DNA of 7,497 nucleotides from Acholeplasmataceae bacterium (lineage in GTDB: Bacteria > Bacillota_I > Bacilli_A > Izemoplasmatales > Hujiaoplasmataceae), in the NCBI GenBank assembly GCA_012515085.1, contig JAAYZB010000189.1:1-7497 (forward strand). Reading direction: 5' to 3'. Below, piece by piece: positions 1-5,958 of this stretch. A model generated the notes under the pieces. The model ran no database searches and was not told where the DNA came from. It saw only the letters and a list, made by a program, of their open reading frames with translations. A program made the position numbers and the translations under genes. Each line of letters starts with the position of its first letter. Position 1 is the first letter of the stretch.

Positions 1-76
1 GCCACCATCTTCGGCGGATTTGGATTCGCTTGGTTATTTCGAGACGTCGAAATAAAAATTAGTAAGTCAACGTTGG
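1..76. other. Left-edge region after the riboswitch terminator, no assigned gene
   Basis: On the minus strand this is the leader downstream of the riboswitch terminator. I see no SD-supported start in it: the only ATG (positions 8-6) has no purine-rich site upstream, so the regulated gene should begin beyond position 1. A 7-bp perfect inverted repeat (ATTTCGA at 36-42, TCGAAAT at 47-53) could form a small hairpin. On the plus strand two frames are open from the edge, one ending at 55 and one at 102. The latter has a hydrophobic stretch (TIFGGFGFAWLF) followed by charged residues. Either could be the tail of a convergent gene, but neither is long enough to call. Confidence 0.3.
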
Positions 77-113
77 AAATAAAAAAGCGCCCTCATCTTT
101 AAAAGATAACGGC
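77..113 (-). terminator. Intrinsic terminator forming the riboswitch expression platform
   Basis: On the minus strand GCCGTTATCTT (113-103) pairs with AAGATGAGGGC (99-89) around a three-base loop, giving an 11-position stem with one G-G mismatch and one G-U pair. GC and then six T (86-81) follow. The 5' arm begins inside the conserved 3' end of the c-di-GMP aptamer (GTTGCCG), so aptamer and terminator share bases. This is the arrangement expected of a transcription-attenuating riboswitch. An alternative pairing of GATAA (132-128) in the aptamer with TTATC (109-105) in the terminator arm is also possible, so the sign of the switch (on or off with ligand) cannot be settled by eye. Confidence 0.8.
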
Positions 114-182
114 AACTGGCTACCATCTTATCGAAGGCCCTATAGCTTTGCGTCACTAACTTTCGCTAGCTTTGCTATTTAC
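108..182 (-). promoter_or_regulatory. Cyclic-di-GMP-I (GEMM-I) riboswitch aptamer
   Basis: The minus-strand RNA carries the class I c-di-GMP riboswitch signature in order. First comes AGCAAAGC (176-169). Then a P2 hairpin capped by a GAAA tetraloop (164-161). Then the hallmark GACGCAAAGC (154-145), a P3 arm with GGGCC (140-136), the GGTAGCC 3' strand of P3 (124-118), and a closing GTTGCCG segment. This order and spacing match my recollection of the Vibrio Vc2-type consensus. In the known family the GNRA loop docks into the P3 receptor and the RNA binds one c-di-GMP at the three-way junction. The element sits just downstream of a consensus promoter and ends in a terminator, so it is a complete cis-regulatory unit. 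Its target gene lies left of the window. The outer P1 helix is not obvious given the predicted start site near 182. Confidence 0.9.
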
Positions 183-188
183 GCAGTC

Positions 189-217
189 ATTATAATATAG
201 CCTTTTTCGTTTGTCAA
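189..217 (-). promoter_or_regulatory. Consensus sigma-A promoter for the riboswitch transcript
   Basis: The minus strand has a perfect -35 TTGACA (217-212), a 17-base spacer and a perfect -10 TATAAT (194-189). This predicts a transcription start near 181-183, immediately before the aptamer. Two seven-base A-tracts lie upstream on the minus strand (237-231 and 248-242), about one helical turn apart, and resemble an UP element. An unregulated strong promoter fits control by attenuation in the riboswitch rather than at initiation. Confidence 0.9.
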
Positions 218-457
218 GGCCTTTGAACCGTTTTTTTGCTCTTTTTTTCTTTAAGGCGCATATTTTGCGTATTTTAGCGAAAAAGAGCGCCTATAACATG
301 CATCTATAATGTGTATTTCAAGTTAACAAAATCGATTTTATTCATCAAAGGCGATATCTGATCTCATTCTTCTACAACTTGTTTGTTTGATTTTTTAATG
401 AAAACAAGCAATTGATTGATGTCGATAATTAAATGATTTGCATCATCCTTATACCTT
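218..457. other. Intergenic region between the reductase gene and the riboswitch promoter
   Basis: I find no gene here. Symmetric sequences are present: a 9-bp perfect inverted repeat (GCTCTTTTT at 238-246, AAAAAGAGC at 280-288), an overlapping 5-bp pair (GGCGC at 255-259, GCGCC at 287-291) that excludes the first, a palindrome AAAATCGATTTT (328-339), and a 7-bp pair CTTGTTT/AAACAAG (378-384, 402-408). None is followed by a convincing T-tract on the minus strand, so the terminator of the thiolase/reductase operon is not clearly identified. A weak ATGAT/ATCAT hairpin right after the reductase stop (433-446) is the nearest candidate. Confidence 0.4.
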
Positions 458-1177
458 TTACAGGCGCATACCGCCGTTGACATTGATGGTTTGCCCCGTG
501 ATGTAAGAGGCGTCATCTGAAGCTAGGAATAAAGCCGCTTTGGCAATCTCTTCAGGCTGTCCCAGACGTTTTAGCATCGTCAAAGAGGCAAACTTATCGA
601 GCAAATCCTTTGGAACCGTCTTTAAGATGTCGGTCATGACATATCCAGGAGCGATGGCGTTGACGCGGACGGGAACACCCTTGCGGGCAAACTCCTTGGC
701 CCAAGTCATCGTCAAACCGATCAAACCGGCTTTGGAAGCCGCATAATTTGCTTGGCCGATATTGCCGAAAACGCCGACGACCGACGAAATGTTGATAATT
801 GAGCCACCGCCTTGTTCTTCCATCTGCGGCCCGACATAACGAACCAGATTGAAGACGCCTTTGAGATTGACATCTAGAACTAGGTTCCACTGTTCGTCGG
901 TCATCTTTTTAGTCATCGAATCCCTAGTAATGCCCGCGTTGTTGACGAGAATATCGATATGGCCGAACTTTTTGATGGTTTCCTCGAACATCAGTTTGCA
1001 GCCATCAACATCGGTGACATCGAGCTCATAAGGAAAAACGTTTGCCATCTCGTATGACATTAGTCCCATATCGGCAGCGATGACAATCGCACCCTCGCTT
1101 GCAAATTCCTTGGCGATTTCAGCGCCGATGCCTTTGGCTCCGCCGGTGACGATCGCTACTTTATCCTTCAATTTCAT
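458..1177 (-). CDS. Short-chain dehydrogenase: 3-oxoacyl-ACP / acetoacetyl-CoA reductase-like (FabG/PhaB family)
   Basis: A 239-residue classical SDR, likely cytosolic, reducing a 3-ketoacyl thioester to the 3-hydroxyacyl form. Visible motifs are the Rossmann glycine motif TGGAKGIG (11-18), NNAG (79-82), N104, catalytic S132, and the YxxxK pair Y145 and K149, so the tetrad is complete. The C-terminal end is the usual GGM-type tail. Residue 36, at the end of beta-2, is Asp. In SDRs an acid there usually favours NAD(H) over NADP(H), whereas typical FabG is NADPH-dependent. The loop after it looks shorter than in E. coli FabG, matching the slightly short length. The ATG start is preceded by an SD (AGGGGTGAT) that overlaps the stop of the thiolase gene, leaving 12 nt between the genes, so the two are probably co-translated. 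Being next to a biosynthetic-type thiolase favours acetoacetyl-CoA reductase (PhaB-like) over FabG of fatty acid synthesis, but sequence alone does not separate them. Confidence 0.9.
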   Translation of the reverse strand: MKLKDKVAIVTGGAKGIGAEIAKEFASEGAIVIAADMGLMSYEMANVFPYELDVTDVDGCKLMFEETIKKFGHIDILVNNAGITRDSMTKKMTDEQWNLVLDVNLKGVFNLVRYVGPQMEEQGGGSIINISSVVGVFGNIGQANYAASKAGLIGLTMTWAKEFARKGVPVRVNAIAPGYVMTDILKTVPKDLLDKFASLTMLKRLGQPEEIAKAALFLASDDASYITGQTINVNGGMRL

Positions 1178-1189
1178 ATTTGATCACCC

Positions 1190-2392
1190 CTAACGTTTAA
1201 GTATCAAAGCTGTGCCCATACCGCCGCCGATGCAAAGACTCGCTAATCCGAGATGAAGATTTTGTTTTTGCATCTCATGAATCAAAGTGACGACAATCCG
1301 GTTTCCAGATGCCCCGACCGGATGACCGAGGGCAATGGCTCCGCCGTTGGGATTTGTCTTTGAAAGAATTGCGTTTTTTGGAACTTTATGTTCCTTAGAA
1401 AGTTCATTGATCACTCCAAGCGATTGAGCCGCAAACGCTTCGTTCAGTTCCATGATTTCCATATCCGCAAGTTTGTATCCGGCATACTTCAAAACCTCGC
1501 GGATAGCCGGTACGGGTCCCATGCCCATGTAATTAGGGTCAACCGCTCCTTGACCGATGCCGATGATTTCCGCAAGTATGGGAAGTTTGTGTTTCGTGAC
1601 AAACTTCTCTGAAGCGATGATCGTGAAACTAGCGCCGTCGTTGATTCCGGATGAATTGCCGGCGGTTACCGAACCGTCTTTTTTGAAGGCAGGACGCAAC
1701 TTGGCCAGTTTCTCAGGCGATGTCGTCCGGTTGGGATACTCGTCTCTTGCAAAAATCAATGTTTCTTTGCGTGTTTGGATTTCTATTGGAACGATCTCGG
1801 TGTCGAATCTTCCGGAATCGACAGCTTTGATCGCCTTTTCTTGAGACTTATAAGCAAAATCGTCTTGTTCTTCACGCGTCAATTTGTATCTTTCGGCGAT
1901 GTTCTCAGCGGTGATACCCATATGCGATTGCCCAAACGCATCGGTCAAGGCGTCGTAGATCATATGGTCCACCATTATCTGATCGCCCATTTTTACGCCA
2001 TCACGGACTTTCGCGTTAACGAGATAGGGCGCACGGGTCATCGATTCAACGCCGCCGGCGACGACCAATTCAGTCAATCCCGATTTAATACCACTGAAGG
2101 CGTTCATGATCGCTTTCATACCCGAACCGCATACCATGTTAACAGAATATGCCGGTACGGCTTCGGGAATGCCGGCTTTGATGGATATTTGTCGTGCAAT
2201 TCCCTGACCGACTCCGGCTGATAATATGTTGCCAATGATGACTTCGCTCACTTCTGAAGAAGGCACTTTCGTCTCTTCAAGCAGATTCTTCAAGACTTGT
2301 GCTCCTAAATCAGCGGGATGGGCATCTTTCAATGAACCCATGAAAGATCCGATCGGACTGCGTTTAGCACCGATGATAAAGACTTTTTGCAT
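1190..2392 (-). CDS. Acetyl-CoA C-acetyltransferase (thiolase II)
   Basis: A 400-residue thiolase that would condense two acetyl-CoA into acetoacetyl-CoA (reversible). Length and motifs match the tetrameric biosynthetic/degradative family. The nucleophile C88 is in NMVCGSG, NEAF is at 317-320, H357 is in GGAIALGHPVGASG, and the second active-site cysteine C387 is in CIGGGMGTA. The frame stays open upstream to 2440, but the ATG at 2392 has AGGAGG (2408-2403) 10 nt before it and gives the family's standard N-terminus (MQKVFIIGAKRSPIG). The upstream alternative has no SD. It is the first gene of a two-gene unit with the reductase, consistent with supplying 3-hydroxybutyryl-CoA for butyrate, polyhydroxybutyrate or a related fermentation route. 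No PHA synthase, crotonase or acyl-CoA dehydrogenase is in the window, so the end product is unknown. A separate promoter lies about 120-145 nt upstream. Confidence 0.96.
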   Translation of the reverse strand: MQKVFIIGAKRSPIGSFMGSLKDAHPADLGAQVLKNLLEETKVPSSEVSEVIIGNILSAGVGQGIARQISIKAGIPEAVPAYSVNMVCGSGMKAIMNAFSGIKSGLTELVVAGGVESMTRAPYLVNAKVRDGVKMGDQIMVDHMIYDALTDAFGQSHMGITAENIAERYKLTREEQDDFAYKSQEKAIKAVDSGRFDTEIVPIEIQTRKETLIFARDEYPNRTTSPEKLAKLRPAFKKDGSVTAGNSSGINDGASFTIIASEKFVTKHKLPILAEIIGIGQGAVDPNYMGMGPVPAIREVLKYAGYKLADMEIMELNEAFAAQSLGVINELSKEHKVPKNAILSKTNPNGGAIALGHPVGASGNRIVVTLIHEMQKQNLHLGLASLCIGGGMGTALILKR

Positions 2393-2402
2393 GCTGGATA
2401 CT

Positions 2403-2408
2403 CCTCCT
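2403..2408 (-). promoter_or_regulatory. SD site that fixes the thiolase start
   Basis: AGGAGG, a perfect match to the anti-SD core, lies 10 nt before the ATG at 2392. It decides against the longer in-frame reading from 2440, which would put this site inside the coding sequence. Confidence 0.85.
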
Positions 2409-2508
2409 AAATAATTTGAATAATCTTCTAAATCCACCAACTAAAAGTAAAGCAGACGACTATGTAGTTTTAATAAGACAATAGAATCTGACATCATACA
2501 ACTAATAT

Positions 2509-2538
2509 AGTCTATTGTATACAATCATGATTTGTCAA
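2509..2538 (-). promoter_or_regulatory. Promoter of the thiolase/reductase operon
   Basis: The minus strand has a consensus -35 TTGACA (2538-2533) and an 18-base spacer to TAGACT (2514-2509), a four-of-six match to the -10 consensus. TATATT (2509-2504) is an alternative but would leave a 23-base spacer. The start site would lie near 2500, leaving a leader of about 110 nt. The moderate -10 and the palindrome between the elements suggest a regulated promoter. Confidence 0.6.
2514..2525. promoter_or_regulatory. Perfect 12-bp palindrome, candidate repressor operator
   Basis: ATTGTATACAAT is an exact palindrome lying in the spacer of the thiolase promoter and touching its -10. This is where a dimeric repressor would block RNA polymerase. 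The TTGTATACAA core is of the kind bound by several GntR-like regulators, but I cannot assign a family. One arm extends into TCTATTGT (2511-2518), which recurs inverted as ACAATAGA at 2478-2485, hinting at a second half-site or a leader hairpin. Confidence 0.5.
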
Positions 2539-2547
2539 GCGCTTTCA
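2533..2547. promoter_or_regulatory. CcpA/cre-like site overlapping the -35 of the thiolase promoter
   Basis: TGTCAAGCGCTTTCA has the AAGCGCTT centre and TTTCA arm of a catabolite-responsive element. The left arm is displaced by one base from the WTGNAARCGNWWWCAW consensus, so the match is imperfect. Its position over the -35 would allow repression. It may simply be part of the promoter. Confidence 0.3.
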
Positions 2548-2589
2548 AAAAACTCGATCACCCTGTTTTTGGCTGATATAATAACTTGA

Positions 2590-2642
2590 TAAAAAATCAA
2601 AAAAGATGCCGACAAACCCAAAAACAATGGTTATTCGACATC
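2590..2642 (-). terminator. Intrinsic terminator of the surface-protein/EAL operon
   Basis: On the minus strand GATGTCGA and AACC (2642-2629, with a 2x2 internal mismatch) pair with GGTT and TCGGCATC (ending at 2605), closing a loop of about ten bases. Two T-runs follow (TTTTTT, GA, TTTTTT). It starts 34 nt after the stop of the second EAL gene and separates that operon from the thiolase unit. Confidence 0.85.
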
Positions 2643-2676
2643 TCATCATTATTTGCTTGTGTCTACTCAAAGCATC

Positions 2677-4197
2677 TTAATTGTAGAAGCGATCGAATGT
2701 GTCCATGTCCCAAGGTGATCTAACAAATAATTCGCTGATTTCGGAAGCCGCACGGGGAACGCTGAAATAGTAGCCCTGCATGAATCTAACGTCCATTTTC
2801 GCGATCTTTTTGATCATCTCTTCGTTCTCGACGCTTTCGACGATCACGACTTTTTGCTTTTGCAAAGCCGTCTGGATGACGCGGATGATCTTGTCTGTCT
2901 CATCGAAGCCGTTCATCAATTTGAGTGTGTTCTCTCTTGAAATCTTGATGATGGCCGCCTTGACCTGTTCCATTTCATTGATCAGCTCGAAGCTGTCGCC
3001 AACATCGTCGATGGCGATCCGGAAACCGTATTTGCGGAATTCGGCGAGATTGTTCATGGCAATCTGATTGCGGTTGATCGTGTAGTACTGGTTGATTTCA
3101 AGACAGAAACTCTCGGCACTGAATTCATATTTTCTGACGATGTCGTAAAATGATTTGGCGAGGTTCTCGACTTCCATTTGTTTCGGCGAGATGTTCATCG
3201 AGATGAAGATCTCGCGGATGCGGTATTCTTTCTTCCATTCGACGTACTGTTTGACGATTTTTTCAAATCCCCAGGTGCCAAACCAGGTGATGTCACCGGT
3301 CAGGTCCATGACATTCAAAAATTTCCCCGGTGGCAAGATACCCATCACCGGATGGTTCCACCTGAGCAATGACTCAAAGCCGATGATCTTGCCGGTCTTG
3401 AGATCGACGATCGGCTGGTAGTAAAGCAGAAACTCGTCGTTCGAAATGGAACGCTTGATCTCTTGATAATAGCTCATGTTGAACTGCTCTTTCTCGATTA
3501 GATCCTGAGAATAGAGGTAGTAACGGTTCTTGCCCTCTTTCTTGGAAACATAAAGGGCGATTTCGGCGTTCTTGACGAGTTGAGCAGCACTGATGCCGTC
3601 ATAAGGAAACAAGACGACGCCGATCGAGGTTGTGAGTTGTTCGTTGACGGCCTTGAGTGGCTCGTTGACGAGCCCTAAAAGTTCTGTGGCCTGGTCATGG
3701 ATCATCTTGTTATCGATTTCGCCGGTCATGTAGTAGATGAATATGTCATTTTTCAGATGTCCGACGATCGAGCCGCCCTTGGCGGCTTTTTTTAGCCGTT
3801 TCTCCAGTTCTGCGATCACTTTGTCCATGTCTTTTTCGGAGTACTTCTCGACAATAAAATGCGAATTGTCGAGATTCATGTAAAACAAGACGCCAAGCGA
3901 TCCTTCTTTTGCCTGATAGATCGAGTTGTTGATGAGGCCGAGCAAATCACCCGATTTTTTGTTTGAAGTTCTTTTCTCAACCAAAAGATGCGAGGCTTCA
4001 CTCCCGCTATCTGATGGTTCATCGCTTTTACGGACTAGTTTGCGGTCTTCGATGCCTTTCTTGATTTCTTTCATTACATTTCGGAACAGGAAAAAGAGCA
4101 CAACTGCGGTCAAAACGACCATGATTGTCGCAACGACGACTTCATATCCTTCTCTTGCCGGCTCTGCGGTTAAAAACAATAGCCAATCTTTAATCAA
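2677..4197 (-). CDS. Membrane-anchored protein with degenerate GGDEF and divergent EAL domains (possible c-di-GMP receptor)
   Basis: About 506 residues: one TM segment near 19-38, a polar linker, a GGDEF-fold domain (about 83-232) and an EAL domain (about 242-490), with the catalytic parts cytosolic. The GGDEF signature reads KNDIF (149-153), so cyclase activity is not expected. In the EAL domain most metal and catalytic positions survive: E275 (in ESL rather than EAL), N335, E367, D397/D398, K418, E454 and Q474. The parts that support catalysis are changed. The LEITE motif is LEINQ (Q370), DDFGTG is DDVGDS, and LKID is IKIS (S420). By family knowledge the changed glutamate and this loop (loop 6) are needed for efficient hydrolysis, so I infer weak or absent phosphodiesterase activity and possibly a binding role. 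Start: a GTG at 4206 lies 2 nt after the previous stop but has only a distant AAGGA. GAGGTGA (4209-4203) sits 5 nt before TTG at 4197, so TTG is preferred. The gene ends the operon. Confidence 0.88.
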   Translation of the reverse strand: MIKDWLLFLTAEPAREGYEVVVATIMVVLTAVVLFFLFRNVMKEIKKGIEDRKLVRKSDEPSDSGSEASHLLVEKRTSNKKSGDLLGLINNSIYQAKEGSLGVLFYMNLDNSHFIVEKYSEKDMDKVIAELEKRLKKAAKGGSIVGHLKNDIFIYYMTGEIDNKMIHDQATELLGLVNEPLKAVNEQLTTSIGVVLFPYDGISAAQLVKNAEIALYVSKKEGKNRYYLYSQDLIEKEQFNMSYYQEIKRSISNDEFLLYYQPIVDLKTGKIIGFESLLRWNHPVMGILPPGKFLNVMDLTGDITWFGTWGFEKIVKQYVEWKKEYRIREIFISMNISPKQMEVENLAKSFYDIVRKYEFSAESFCLEINQYYTINRNQIAMNNLAEFRKYGFRIAIDDVGDSFELINEMEQVKAAIIKISRENTLKLMNGFDETDKIIRVIQTALQKQKVVIVESVENEEMIKKIAKMDVRFMQGYYFSVPRAASEISELFVRSPWDMDTFDRFYN

Positions 4198-4202
4198 TTG
4201 CT

Positions 4203-4209
4203 TCACCTC
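4203..4209 (-). promoter_or_regulatory. SD site favouring the TTG start of the second EAL gene
   Basis: GAGGTGA overlaps the stop codon (TAG, 4211-4209) of the upstream gene and also contains the GTG at 4206. Its spacing of 5 nt (8 nt from GAGG) suits the TTG at 4197 better than the GTG, which it would physically cover. The arrangement implies translational coupling. Confidence 0.55.
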
Positions 4210-5942
4210 TATTCATTGAAGTCCTTTCCGGCAAAAACATCGATGCGTCTGCCTTTGGCAACTTTGTAGAATTGGTCGATATAGTGGGCCGCTTCATCAA
4301 GAGTCAGCGGCTTAGAGAATAAGAATCCTTGGAAAACATCGGTGGCGATTTGTTTCAAATACTCGTACTGGCGCCTTTTCTCGACGCCCTCGGCGATCAC
4401 TTTGATGTCCAGGCTATGGACAAGTTGAACGATCGTGGCGATGATCGCATGATCCTTCTTCGGGCCAAAGATGCCATCAACGAATGATTTGTCGATCTTG
4501 AGGTTGTCAAAGGGAATCTGTTTGAGATAAGTCAGCGAGGCGTAGCCGGTACCAAAATCGTCAAGGGCGATCTTCGCGCCGATTTGGTGAAGATACTCGA
4601 TGATCTCGTCGAGATAGAGCGACGACTCGATCAAAACACCCTCGGTGATCTCCAAAACAAGATAATTGGGATCGATCTCGGTTTCCCTGATGATTGTGCG
4701 AAGGTTGTCGATGAAATCTTTCTGCATCAATTGGACGGGGCTGACATTGATGGAGATGACGAATTTCTTGTCAAAACGCTTCTTCATCTCGATCTGCGCC
4801 CGGCAAGCCTCCCGCAATATCCAGTTGCCGATCGGAATGATCAAGTGCGACTCCTCGGCGTTGGCGACGAAGATCTGCGGGCTGATCTCGCCAAGTGTCG
4901 GCGATTTCCAACGCACAAGCGCTTCAAACCCGTAGATCTCGTTTTTGTTATCGACGAGCGGCTGATATTTGAGATACAACTGCTGGTTCTTGATGGCAAG
5001 GGCGAGTTGTTCGGAAATCTGTTGCTTGTAGTTGACATCCCTGATCAACTGATCATTGTAAAAGGTGTATTTGCCGGCGCCTGATTCCCTAGCTTTGAAG
5101 AGCGCGGTGTCGCATTTTTTGATCAAAGTTGCTATTTCTTTGCCGTCAGAAGGATAGATGGCGATGCCGATATTGATATGAACTTCCACTTTGTAGTTTT
5201 TGATGTCGATCGGTTCTTTAAAGAGTTCAAGCAGTTTGGTGACATCCGCCTCAACCCGCTCCAAAGAACGAACTCCTTGGATCAGGAACACAATCTCGTT
5301 CGGCGAATTGCTGAAGATGAAATCGCTATTGCCGGCGAAAATGTTCAACCTTTCGGCGATTTTTTGCATCAATTCTTCCACGACTGTCTGCCCCTTGGTA
5401 ACGCCAATCGACTTAAGATTGCCGATTTCAAGAAGACAAACAGCCATTTTATCATCTTGTTTGAACAAGATTTCATCAATATCCTGAGAACTAGTTTTCA
5501 AGTTCTTGAGTCCGGTCAAAGAGTCAAAAGCGAAACTTTTATAGACAAGTTGAACCTGGTTGCCGATTTCCTTTGACATCTGATTGAGGGCATTGCCAAT
5601 CAACTTGAATTCGTTGTTCTCTTTGATATTGATATGGATGTCATAGTTGCCTTTTTTGATTTCTTCAATCGCGCTTGTGATGTCGGCGATGGGAGCGAGA
5701 ACTTTGTGGATTTTTTTTGACAATATCAAGGCAACCGCGGTCATGAATAAGGCGATCACACCAAGAAAGACAATAAAGAGAACTTCGATTCCAATCGGCA
5801 GATCGTCGCCAAATTGATCCACATAAATGAATGCCAGCGCCGCCATAACTAAAATCAGAAAGAGAGCATCAAGAAAAATCGTCGTCGAGACAATGTTTTG
5901 GGAGAGGCTAAATAATTTCCGGTTAGTTTTGGCTTTTTTCAA
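4209..5942 (-). CDS. HAMP-GGDEF(degenerate)-EAL protein, predicted c-di-GMP phosphodiesterase
   Basis: A 577-residue inner-membrane protein predicted to hydrolyse c-di-GMP to pGpG. Two TM helices (about 19-41 and 52-75) are joined by a loop of about ten residues, so there is no extracytoplasmic sensor domain. A HAMP segment follows (about 76-128), then a GGDEF-fold domain (about 135-297) and an EAL domain (about 307-560). The GGDEF motif is replaced by SPNEI (213-217) and no RxxD inhibitory site is seen before it, so it should not make c-di-GMP. The EAL domain has the full set: E340 in EALVRW, N399 in NVSPVQ, E431 and E434 in LEITE, D461/D462 in DDFGTGYAS, K482 in LKID, E518 in AEGVE and Q538 in QGF. 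The start is TTG at 5942, with GGGAGATGA ending 6 nt before it. An ATG in that site runs into a stop after nine codons. It lies 16 nt after the surface-protein gene and just before a second EAL gene, so the three are probably one transcript. Confidence 0.93.
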   Translation of the reverse strand: MKKAKTNRKLFSLSQNIVSTTIFLDALFLILVMAALAFIYVDQFGDDLPIGIEVLFIVFLGVIALFMTAVALILSKKIHKVLAPIADITSAIEEIKKGNYDIHINIKENNEFKLIGNALNQMSKEIGNQVQLVYKSFAFDSLTGLKNLKTSSQDIDEILFKQDDKMAVCLLEIGNLKSIGVTKGQTVVEELMQKIAERLNIFAGNSDFIFSNSPNEIVFLIQGVRSLERVEADVTKLLELFKEPIDIKNYKVEVHINIGIAIYPSDGKEIATLIKKCDTALFKARESGAGKYTFYNDQLIRDVNYKQQISEQLALAIKNQQLYLKYQPLVDNKNEIYGFEALVRWKSPTLGEISPQIFVANAEESHLIIPIGNWILREACRAQIEMKKRFDKKFVISINVSPVQLMQKDFIDNLRTIIRETEIDPNYLVLEITEGVLIESSLYLDEIIEYLHQIGAKIALDDFGTGYASLTYLKQIPFDNLKIDKSFVDGIFGPKKDHAIIATIVQLVHSLDIKVIAEGVEKRRQYEYLKQIATDVFQGFLFSKPLTLDEAAHYIDQFYKVAKGRRIDVFAGKDFNE

Positions 5943-5958
5943 GTTGATTCATCTCCCA

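Noticed and set aside
1..76. A second, tandem c-di-GMP aptamer, suggested by AAGATGGTGGC at the left edge resembling AAGATGGTAGC in the aptamer
   Set aside because: The hallmark GACGCAAAGC and the GAAA-capped P2 hairpin are absent, so the short similarity is probably chance.
594..890. Minus-strand frame (98 codons) inside the reductase gene
   Set aside because: It overlaps a full SDR with all catalytic motifs, and its composition (Arg- and Ser-rich) is typical of an out-of-frame shadow.
2393..2440. N-terminal extension of the thiolase
   Set aside because: The upstream start has no SD, whereas the ATG at 2392 follows AGGAGG and gives the standard thiolase N-terminus.
4584..5084. Plus-strand frame of 166 codons opposite the phosphodiesterase gene
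   Set aside because: It lies antisense to the EAL domain, has no family motif, and is explained by codon bias of the real gene.
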